Shown here one piece after another: positions 56,501-64,000 of a stretch of 64,000 bases of DNA. This DNA is from Meghimatium bilineatum (Eukaryota > Mollusca > Gastropoda > Stylommatophora > Philomycidae). The stretch spans positions 4,590,501-4,654,500 of the forward strand of contig CM067314.1 of NCBI GenBank assembly GCA_034231615.1, in the 5' to 3' direction. The notes under the pieces were generated by a model. It was given only the letters and a program-made list of their open reading frames with translations, searched no databases and was not told the DNA's origin. Position 1 is the first letter of the stretch. Every line of letters starts with the position of its first letter. The position numbers and the translations under genes are program-made.

Positions 56501-58077
56501 CTCATTACTGCTATTACAATAATTATCATTGCTGCCATCACAATAATTATTGTTACCCAAATTGAGTACACATTGGTCTTGTGTTGAGCATGACTAATAG
56601 CTAACATTAAGTCATAGCAAACATCTCAACACACTTATTTAGTATTTATTCAGCCCACTAGAAAATTATTTATATCATTGCATAAGGTAAACTAATATTT
56701 GGGTGATTCAGCAATTGTATTTATCGTTGCCATTGTATTCATGTTTCCGTCGGTCTATCCTCCAATCATGTCAGTTTCTCGTCAGAACATTATATCCAGA
56801 ATAATTTCATATGCTTTCTTATTCTTATAGTCCATGCTGTGTGGTGTTAGTTATCATATCTTTTCATAATCTTCTGTTTCGTGTACTGTCAGTCAATTCC
56901 GATACAGATGTTCTCCCATGCCACAAGGCCAAGTTGTCACACATCATCGCTCTTGGCCTTCAACTTGCTTGTTGTTAAATGTGTTCCATCTTTCCTCTTC
57001 TCATGAAGTCAAAATAATGTAGAACATCTCTTTCTAAAGTTGGCAAGATTTTCTATTTTTGAATTAACTTCTTTCAAGATATCTTTTTATTGATTAATAA
57101 TGGCTGACTTCATATCACTTGCATTTTTTATTCATAGAAAATGTAATTAAACTTTTCTTGATTGTCATGTCAAAAGATGATTGACAGCTGTCTTCCAGCA
57201 ATTCTTTGGCTGTAATGTCCTAATCTTATGAGAACACTTCCATTTGTTTAGTCTGTTTGGTGTTTAGCCTGTCTGATGTTTAGTCTGTCTGATCTTTAGT
57301 CTGTCTGATGTTTAGTCTGTCTGGTGTTTAGTCTGCCTGGTGTTTAGTCTGTCTGGCTGGTGTTTAATCCGTCTTGTGTGTAATTCTACATTTTAAGCTT
57401 TGGTTTGGATTTTATGTGAATTAAAGTGCACATTATTTATTCAATTTGTATGAAAATAGACATAAATATATGCCTGCCTCCATCCAAAAAACATACACAA
57501 AAACAGTTCATGAAAAAATAGGCTGACACTATTACCTTGCTCACATCCAATTATAGCTCTGAGTTTGTTTTATCAGAATTTGGGACCCCCCCCCCCCCCA
57601 ACCTCCTTTCTCTCCTTCCCTCCCTCCTAGTTATACAATAACTTAGGGGCTTATAATTATACCGGTCTAAGCCTAAAGAGTCTTCAAAGGAGTTTTAATA
57701 CCATTCATTCAGCACACTGTCTAACCTGAATTACCATCAAATCCTATTATAACAGCATAGTCTGAACCAACAATATGTATGTAATTACAGAAGCTCATTA
57801 TATGACCTATAGTACAAACAATAAAGAATAGGACCTAAATATAATTGGAGATATTGAAAAGTATTATTATATAGGGAAATCTGTTATAAAAGTATACTGT
57901 ATATAGGAATTCTACTGTGTTATGTTGTTGCAGCTGAGCTGTAAGATACCGATCATGTTCTGTTATCGCCAGGTACAGACAACTCCAACATGTGAAGTTT
58001 TACATGAAAGGATGTGTGATCTGATGAATAGTTTACTGGAGCCACCACCAAATTTCTCCTTGTTCAAGATCAAGTAA
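50433..58077 (+). CDS. SPO16: SPO16-like meiotic protein, five coding exons
   Basis: Coding exons 50433-50544, 52733-52904, 53753-53854, 55764-55842 and 57973-58077, all with AG/GT borders, join in phase (1,2,2,0) into 189 residues and a TAA. The vertebrate SPO16/C1orf146 protein is about 180. Shared landmarks, from memory of that family, are IVILHNKL-like start (13-20), IFS...HFLMMDT (48-61), R-IDKFI (95-100), SLDIIPAHSAEDCINAML (134-151) and a short Lys-ending tail. SPO16 pairs with SHOC1 in the XPF-like ZZS complex that stabilises crossover intermediates on meiotic chromosomes. The ATG has an AG splice-like site 11 bases upstream, suggesting a 5'UTR intron. Introns of 0.85-2.2 kb hold LINE, SINE and MITE relics. 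No domain search was possible. The phase agreement of five exons is the main support; orthology rests on pattern similarity. Confidence 0.8.
51590..51760. promoter_or_regulatory. CpG-rich promoter-like block
   Basis: The densest CpG cluster I noticed in the window (GCGCGCGCGGCC and neighbours). It includes an ETS-like CGGAAGTG at 51598 and a YY1-like GGCCATTTTG at 51715 (CAAAATGGCC on minus). Such a combination marks animal transcription starts. It lies inside the SPO16-like intron 1, so it may serve an antisense gene, an alternative first exon, or neither. A minus-strand GTAAGT donor at about 51167 is compatible with an antisense transcript. Confidence 0.45.
52345..52645. mobile_element. Inverted-repeat element related to 48087-48495
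   Basis: Left arm about 52448-52521 and right arm 52562-52634 are imperfect reverse complements (AAGTAAAATATTGTCAAT / ATTGACAATATTTTACTT). The lead-in TGACAAAGTGGAGAGTGCAG matches the 5' segment of the 48087 element. No clear target duplication seen. Confidence 0.55.
52733..52904 (+). CDS. SPO16: SPO16-like coding exon 2
   Basis: Acceptor TTTTTTATTACCAG, donor ATTAG|GTAAAT; 172 bases, open throughout in the joined frame. Carries the family landmark HFLMMDT and a Thr/His/Asn/Asp-rich insert after it. Confidence 0.78.
52960..53350 (+). pseudogene. LINE relic in SPO16-like intron 2
   Basis: Broken frames read KVYKAVVLPVL, WTVYRRHLRKLNHY, IPDTTVLDRSDIHGIDTIQM, RFRWIGNVVCVPGHRLRQIL. These are the same blocks as the 41414-42510 LINE family, older. 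Confidence 0.7.
53485..53570. repeat. 36-bp duplication
   Basis: GGAGCAGAGCATAGGTTGAA followed by ACCTACAG twice. Confidence 0.85.
53753..53854 (+). CDS. SPO16: SPO16-like coding exon 3
   Basis: Acceptor TATTTTTTTTGACAG, donor GCTTT|GTAAGT; 102 bases. Encodes IDKFIRTYSQCVVILKAPLF, then IEFGIWSQLQA, the central amphipathic part of the family. Confidence 0.8.
53990..54985 (+). pseudogene. LINE relic in SPO16-like intron 3 (plus)
   Basis: Reads a LGLSQG-like motif near 54060, ILYANDILVERQ (YADD mutated to YAND, near 54165), ERTRKMKYLGMLFNRSQSLS near 54375 and MEHGLQLCRARTYLQISTDK at 54850. The order matches the minus-strand LINE at 32470-34453, of which this is a second copy. Heavily broken. 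Confidence 0.65.
54986..55565 (-). pseudogene. RTE-like LINE relic in SPO16-like intron 3 (minus)
   Basis: The minus strand reads LNTKIILFKTIIISMLCQTW, then HKLVTAEMAYLRRILR, and TGTPPILEYI ahead of a QQQIK block. It is the C-terminal region of the 39595-43030 family, tail to tail with the previous relic. Confidence 0.6.
55764..55842 (+). CDS. SPO16: SPO16-like coding exon 4
   Basis: Acceptor AATGTAG, weak in pyrimidines; donor GCACAA|GTAAGT; 79 bases. Encodes YLKSSLDIIPAHSAEDCINA, matching the LRILPVHN-type block of vertebrate SPO16. Confidence 0.78.
55955..56135. repeat. 85-bp duplication
   Basis: GGTCTGGCAACATGACAGGT and TTGAGGTTGGTACTGCGGCT recur with 85-bp spacing and few changes, in intron 4. 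Confidence 0.88.
56262..56480. mobile_element. SINE-like repeat, family 2
   Basis: GATGGCCAAGGTACCAGGTG, GAAACCTACTGAACATATTT and AACATGCTACCAATTG, co-linear with 27660-27845 and 32145-32345. Confidence 0.7.
56481..57735. other. Intronic, otherwise unassigned
   Basis: A degenerate TGTTTAGTCTGTCTG repeat at about 57240-57375 and a C14 run near 57587. LINE-like minus scraps near 56750-57010 are too weak to call. Confidence 0.4.
57736..57918. mobile_element. Diverged copy of the 58183 MITE
   Basis: ATCCTATTATAACAGCATAG at the left and TATAGGAATTCTACTG at the right parallel the intact copy's ends, with matching interior (TAAATATAATTGG). Confidence 0.6.
57973..58077 (+). CDS. SPO16: SPO16-like terminal coding exon
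   Basis: Acceptor TGTTATCGCCAG; 34 codons and TAA. Encodes VQTTPTCEVLHERMCDLMNS, then LLEPPPNFSLFKIK. It sits between two copies of a MITE (57736 and 58183). Confidence 0.75.
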   Translation, partial: VQTTPTCEVLHERMCDLMNSLLEPPPNFSLFKIK

Positions 58078-58182
58078 TTGATATGGTAAGTAGTGTATAT
58101 CATCACTCAAAAGTCAGAAATCATCCAACAACCATGAAACTTATCTTTTATCTATAGTTGGATATTGTCCTGGTTTTATGTA

Positions 58183-58355
58183 CAGTGGAATCCCATTATA
58201 ACAACTTGGTCCGGACCAACAAAATATGTATGCTATACCAGCAAATCGATATATACAGTACAAAACAATATAGGATAAATATAATTGGGAATTTTGAAAA
58301 GTTGTTATATAGGAAAATGTGTTATAACAGAATGCGCTATAGAGGGATTCCACTG
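58183..58355. mobile_element. TA-flanked MITE (pogo/Tigger-like ends)
   Basis: CAGTGGAATCCCATTATAAC at the left and ATAGAGGGATTCCACTG at the right are inverted repeats, flanked by TA at 58181-58182 and 58356-58357. 173 bp, non-coding. It lies about 100 bp after the SPO16-like stop codon, probably in its 3'UTR or just beyond. Confidence 0.8.
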
Positions 58356-58710
58356 TATTAATCTTTCACATCTCTTCATGGTGCATACTTTTGTTAAGGT
58401 GTGTACTTTTTTAAATCCTGAACATATTGCATGATTTAGTACAAAACAAGAATCAGTGGACAGGTTTCTACGGAACAAAAAGCTAACATAATTAAACGGA
58501 ACGAAATTCCGATAAAGACGCATATACCAACGCATCCAATATTCTATACGTTGCAAGATGAGAGCCCCTGATCACTCGACATGCACGCTTCACACTGAGT
58601 GGGAGGTGGATGGCTAGTTCATTGCGCGCAAATAGCTAAATCGGTATTTTAAGTTACGACTTTTTAAGTTTCCGAGATAGTGCAATAGCATATGAAATTA
58701 AAATGTTGAT

Positions 58711-59109
58711 ATGTTGTCACATGATTTGTCCACGGATTCTTGTATTGTACCACAATTTTTTTTCCATATCATTGGTATAGCTAGAATAAATGCCTATATA
58801 TTGTTCCAAGATTGTCGAAGACAGAATTCAAATGTAGAGGATTTAAAGAGAGCAAATAGATATAGTCACTTAAATTTTACAGAAGAATTAGGGAATATAG
58901 AAATATTTGATGATGTTCCAATCTCAGGGCAGTCGGCTACTTTCTTGTGCCAAGTAATGGTCTCAGAATTTACAAGCACACAGAGAAATTGTAAACTTTG
59001 TTATAAAATAATTTTTTTTAAGAATAGAGTTAGATGTAAAGTCTGTGATATATATTTATATTTCAACAATAAGAGAAACTGCTTATCAGAGGATTTAAAG
59101 AGGATTTGA
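58711..59109 (+). pseudogene. piggyBac-like transposase C-terminal fragment
   Basis: From about 58755 the frame reads FFHIIGIARINAYILFQDC, then ANRYSHLNFTEELGN, then CKLCYK...VRCKVCDIYLYFNNKRNC. The INAYILF block and a Cys-rich end with paired C-x2-C motifs are typical of the C-terminus of piggyBac transposases. The catalytic DDD region is absent. No stop within the fragment, but it ends EDLKRI after an internal small duplication (GAGGATTTAAAGA). Confidence 0.6.
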
Positions 59110-59569
59110 AGATTCACAGAGCCTGACAACTTGAAACCTGACAACTTGAAACCATTATGTATACTGAACTCCTAATTTATTTCATCAGAGTTGAAATAAA
59201 ATAAAAACACAATAACATAACTGTAAAAGTAAGAGCAATATACTCACCAGTGTTTTAATTGATCTTTAAATATTATTTAGGCCATACTGTTTTCACATTG
59301 AAATGATAAGGAACTAAATATCCTTTTTTAAAATTTATTTATCTTAAAATATCCCAGCACACATATAATTCTTTATATGTGTGCTGTATATACAATTCTT
59401 ACTCTACTGGTGTAATTTTCTGCTTTGCTTTGCATAAATGCATTAGGTGCAATAACAACTAACTTCTGTATGATTTCCATTTCATATGAATTTTTTTTTA
59501 TTCTTTGTCATTGTTCCATTATATAGTTTCAGCAAAATTTGGTATTATAAATTACACATTTAATTTTAA
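59110..59569. other. Unassigned AT-rich stretch
   Basis: A short near-palindrome CACACATATAATTCTTTATA/TGTGTGCTG lies near 59359. No gene supported. Confidence 0.35.
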
Positions 59570-59696
59570 ACTATAGAGTAACCCTTTATTGAAAGATCAT
59601 ATTTGTGATAAGCTATAGAGTAACCCTTTATTGAAAGATCATATTTGTGATAAGCTATAGAGTAACCCTTTATTGAAAGATCATATTTGTGATAAG
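59570..59696. repeat. 42-bp tandem repeat, 3 copies
   Basis: Identical units with AGCTATAGAGTAACCCTTTA and GAAAGATCATATTTG. Confidence 0.93.
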
Positions 59697-60002
59697 GATA
59701 CACAAAGCATGTTATTCTTAACAAATAGATGTATGATACAGTCCTGTATAAAACTATTAAATTTTTTTTACTAAAATGACACCAGAATTATTTTTAAAAT
59801 GACCAAAATGTCATGTCTTTTAACTCTTTCAGGACTTGGTTATGTTTAGGTTTGGACCAAATTAATTTTATAAAATTTCCTTATATGTGTTTTTTATTGT
59901 ATCACTTGACATACTAATATTGATAAATAGTGTATGTGTAATATATCATTGGAAAGGGGAATGGATACAGAATATGAATATATTAGTACATTGATGGTAT
60001 GT

Positions 60003-60042
60003 GATTACTTCACAAGGTTAGAGTTAGCCTTGTGAAGTAATC
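60003..60042. repeat. Perfect 15-bp stem hairpin
   Basis: GATTACTTCACAAGG (60003-60017), a 10-base loop, and its exact complement CCTTGTGAAGTAATC (60028-60042). Confidence 0.9.
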
Positions 60043-60055
60043 AAATATCAAATCA

Positions 60056-60210
60056 AAGCCAGTATACTGGCGATTGGTCCTGTAGACCCATAGTATAAAG
60101 CCAGTATACTGGCGATTGGTCCTGTAGACCCATAGTATAAAGCCAGTATACTGGCGATTGGTCCTGTAGACCCATAGTATAAAGCCAGTATACTGGCGAT
60201 TGGTCCGGAA
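60056..60210. repeat. 42-bp tandem repeat, nearly 4 copies
   Basis: Units begin AGCCAGTATACTGGCGATTG; each contains the palindrome CCAGTATACTGG. The repeated minus-strand peptide is an artefact. Confidence 0.95.
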
Positions 60211-60235
60211 AGAGTTAAGAGTTAAAGCAACTTTT

Positions 60236-61666
60236 GTAAACCACAAATTTGGTGATCTTTGGGTTGCAGGTGCTTTTAGAATGTAGGTGACTAACTCTGA
60301 AAACTACAGAAGAGTAGAACAAAAGAGCATGTGTCTACTGAATTAGCAAATAATCAAGCCACTCGAGTAGTGTACATTTAGCATCTGATGTGTACAAATT
60401 ACACAGACAATTGTTATTCCAACACTTGTGTGTGTTTATTTATGTGCATTAGTAACAGTTTTGTAAATCATCTATATCATCTTTATAAGAGTCAAGACTC
60501 AATAATATCATATAGATAACACATATTGAGATAACTACTGATATGATACATTCTACTATGTAGAAATACAATATGCAATAGAAATTTCTAATAGTATCAA
60601 TAGAAATTATTCACAAATCTAATTTTAGATTGACTTCTTTACAATGAAATGACATTCTTATATTATTGATCAGTTTCAAAATTACAATATCTGAATAAAA
60701 TCAGAGTAAGGTATACAAGTTTAAAAAGTCCTGTTTTGAAATCAAAATGTTAAAGATCCAATGTTAAATGAACATATTCCCTCAGTTTATAACTAAGAAT
60801 TACATTGTCAAACAAACATTTGTGGTCTTTATGAGCTCATCCGGCTGACTTTACTAGTTTAAGCTGTTTACTTCAAATGTTGTGAAAATCTTTGAGCTTT
60901 TCAAAGACAAACACTTTAGCAACTTCAGGCATTTATTTTAACAATAAAAATAGTCTCCAGAAATTGTCTATGGAGTGACTAGATTAATACACTTTATACT
61001 AGTTATTTTGATTTTTACACTTTCAGTGAATCTTCATGCAAAGTTTACAAGCCACTCATGGTTTGTTTTTATAAGATTCATTCATGAATGTATTGTCCAG
61101 AGAGAAAGAAATTATTACCGATGTTACACGTGTAGAGTGAACAAAACAGGCTTGAGTTTAAGCATGCCTATATGAAATTATCCCTATTTTTTCTTCTCTT
61201 GATAAAGTCAGCTTTCATGCAGTGCTCATAAACCTACAAGTAGTATTTGAAAACCAATATAATTCAGTTCTAATACACATCATCTATCATTCAACATTCC
61301 ATACACTTGTGTACATATGAGATCTGATTAAATATATTAACCGATCTGAAGATTTAAAAAAAAAAAATTTTTTTAAATCATTACAAGTAAAAAGTTCACT
61401 GGTAATTATCTTTCTGATTGATAATTGACAGTCTCCCATTACTGGCACCAACACATTGCTCTTAGTTGTTCTGGATTTATGCATTTTGTGAACCTTCCTG
61501 AATGCGCTTATTCTGCGATAGAATTTCTCCACAACACATAGGACCACATTCCCCCACCCACCTACAATAAATTATTTCACATGATTTGAAATTTATTTAA
61601 ACCTCTGATGCCACACTGAAAATCAATAAAATATCACATAATTGTATTTATTCCAACATTTGTAAA
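60236..61666. repeat. 1.4-kb dispersed direct repeat, copy 1
   Basis: Aligns end to end with 62605-64000, with only scattered substitutions and small indels. It contains a 66-codon plus frame at 60975-61175, preserved in copy 2 (63310-63510) with one silent difference. A minus-strand 86-codon frame (61287-61547) is frameshifted in copy 2. No TE protein domain; family unknown. Confidence 0.85.
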
Positions 61667-62604
61667 ACAGACAACAAAATGCTCATTGTTCAAGCTCTGA
61701 AATATATTATACTTGAATACTGAGATCAATCAAATCAACAGTTTAGGAACCTTCAATTGGAAGACAACAGTAGAACCACTGCAACCAACTAAATTAAGGC
61801 TAAGGCAAATTGTGCCAGGACTGAATTATTGCGGCTCATGAGATAGCACAGCCAAGATCAAGTGTCATCTCCACAAAAAATATTGATTACAAATGCAACT
61901 CCACAACTTTCTTGCCTTGAAGGTGCATTCTGACCAGATATTATCTCTTGATATATTTGAGTCAATCATCTCATTCTGAACTTGTGTTTCCTCTTGCCAT
62001 ACCAATCAACTAGTACAGATTTTCTGCATGTGTAAGCCTACAGAGAAAAAAATCAGGGTTCATGAAGTATGCTCATAAATGGTAACGGTAGTATGAGTTA
62101 TGAACCAGCGTCATAGCACACGGTTTCACATAAGTGCTCAGCCGCCTGGTCATCCCTTGACCAGAAATTGCCTGACTAACGATACCTACCGCACTTGCTC
62201 AGTGGTGATGATGTCATTCCTCAACCTTCCCAGAGCATCAACTCTGGTAGCCTACTTCCTGGTACTCATGAAAAACACCTTAGCTTTTCTTGTTGCAGTG
62301 AGAATTTCAACACTAGTCTCACTAATGTGTCCTGTGATATCTAGTAACTGATTTTTAATAACAATTTTTAGAGATGGCAAAAACAATGTTTGGTGCAAAA
62401 ACAATGTTTGGTATTGTCTACAATTTTTGAGACAGCAAAGACAATATTAGGTATTGTTTACGATTTTTGAAATAGCACTGCCACACATTTTGTGGGCCGT
62501 GTTGACAGATAGACTTATTGTTAGTTTATTTTGATAAATTTTCATGAGAATATCTGCAGTTTCAACAGCCAGAGTTTGATTCCTAAAGCATTAAGCTAAG
62601 TTTT
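61667..62604. other. Spacer between the 1.4-kb repeats
   Basis: On minus, 62344-62178 is exon-like: AG acceptor after AAAAATCAG, GTAGGT donor, and a frame with one stop (ATRKAKVFFMSTRK, stop, ATRVDALGRLRNDIITTEQV). It could be a decayed exon or retroelement piece; not called as a gene. A short repeat of AAAACAATGTTTGGT at about 62380. Confidence 0.35.
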
Positions 62605-64000
62605 ATAAACCTCACAGTTGGTGGTCTTCAGGATGCAGGTGCTTTTAGAATGTTGGTAACTAACCCTGAGAACCAAAGAAGAGTAAGGCCAAAGAGACCA
62701 GTAAATTAGCAAATAATCAAGCCACACGAGTAGTGTACATTTTGCATCTCATGTGTACAAATTACACAGACAATTGTTATTCCAACACTTGTGTGTGTTT
62801 ATTTATGTGCATTAGTAACAGTTTTGTAAATCATCTATATCATCTTTATAAGAGTCAAGACTCAATAATATCATATAGATAACACATATTGAGATAACTA
62901 CTGATATGATACATTCTACTATGTAGAAATACAATATGCAATAGAAATTTCTAATAGTATCAATAGAAATTATTCACAAATCTAATTTTAGATTGACTTC
63001 TCTACAATGAAATGGCATCATTATATTATTGATCATTTTATCTGAATAAGAGCAAAGTAAGATATACAAGTTTAAAAATTCCTGTTTTAAAATCAAAATG
63101 TTAAAGATCCAATTCCCTCAGTTTATAACTAAGAATTACATTGTCAAACAAACATTTGTGGTCTTTATGAGCTCATCCGGCTGACTTTTTTAGTTTAAGC
63201 TGTTCACTTCAAATGTTGTGAATACTTTGATCTCTTCAAAGACAAACACTTTAGCAACTTCAGGCCTTTATTTTAACAATAAAATCAGTCTCCAGAAATT
63301 GTCTATGGAGTGACTAGATTAATACACTTTATACTAGTTATTTTGATTTTTACACTTTCAGTGAATCTTCATGCAAAGTTTACAAGCCACTCATGGTTTG
63401 TTTTTATAAGATTCATTCATGAATGTATTGTCCAGAGAGAAAGAAATTATTACCGATGTTACACGTGTAGAGTGAATAAAACAGGCTTGAGTTTAAGCAT
63501 GCCTATATGAAATTATCCCTATTTTTTCTTCTCTTGATAAAGTCAGCTTTCATGCAGTGCTCATAAACCTACAAGTAGTATTTGAAAACCAATATAATTC
63601 AGTTCTAATACACATCATATATCATTCAACATTCCATACACTTGTGTACATATGAGATCTGATTAAATATATTAACCAATCTGAAGATTTAAAAAAAAAA
63701 AAAATTAAAAAAATCATTACAAGTAAAAAGTTCACTGGTAATTATTTTTCTGATTGATAATTGACAGTCTCCCATTACTGGCACCAACACATTGCTCTTA
63801 GTTCTTTCTGGATTTATTCATGCTGTGGACCTTCCTGAATGCGCTTATTCTGCGATAGAATTTCTCCACAACACGAGACCCCTTCTCCCACCCACCCACA
63901 ATAAACTATTTCACATGATTTGAAATTTATATAAACTTCTGATGCCACACTGAAAATCAATAAAATATCACATAATTGTATTTATTCCAACATTTGTAAA
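62605..64000. repeat. 1.4-kb dispersed direct repeat, copy 2 (runs off the window)
   Basis: Same orientation as copy 1, offset 2369 bp at its start and 2335 bp at the shared ORF. It continues past the window edge. Confidence 0.85.

Noticed and set aside
60010..60246. Minus ORF with repeated YTGFILWVYRTNRQ
   Set aside because: Translation of the 42-bp array.

Overview
The window reads as a repeat-saturated, AT-rich invertebrate nuclear genome. The evidence is a spliced gene with GT/AG introns, a large-loop GPCR of the invertebrate muscarinic type, many decayed non-LTR retrotransposons, tRNA-derived SINEs, MITEs and dozens of minisatellites. There is no operon structure, no Shine-Dalgarno site and no dense coding. 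A lophotrochozoan, perhaps a mollusc, is my guess from the receptor type, the SINE style and a SPIN-like hAT element; the species is not determined.

Only two host genes can be supported. (1) At 14336-16765 (+) there is a single-exon 809-residue muscarinic acetylcholine receptor of the B-type-like class, with a probable 3' splice site in its 5'UTR at 14277. (2) At 50433-58077 (+) there is a five-exon gene whose exons join in phase into a 189-residue protein resembling SPO16 (C1orf146), the meiotic crossover partner of SHOC1. Its exons are too short to appear as long ORFs, and its introns are packed with retroelement relics.

Layout. 1-4200: a 1.8-kb element with 361-bp inverted repeats, a LINE RNase H relic, short arrays and a second small inverted-repeat element. 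4200-14080: minisatellites, LINE relics, a hAT-like MITE and SINEs. 14280-19600: the receptor, then a shattered minisatellite with TEs inserted in it. 20500-30960: almost continuous tandem arrays, including a 2.08-kb higher-order duplication. 32100-43130: LINEs, two of them interrupted by other LINEs with visible target-site duplications. 43800-49800: SINEs, more LINE tails, a SPIN-like hAT element holding a nested MITE, and an inverted-repeat retroelement with a perfect 15-bp target duplication. 50400-58400: the SPO16-like gene and its intronic TEs. 58700-64000: a piggyBac-like relic, 42-bp arrays and two copies of a 1.4-kb repeat.

The most unusual signal is a recurring hammerhead-ribozyme-like motif (CTGATGA, small hairpin, GAAAC) at seven positions, often inside inverted-repeat elements. 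This suggests a Penelope-like or non-autonomous retroelement family. All family calls are from memory and reading; no database search was run.
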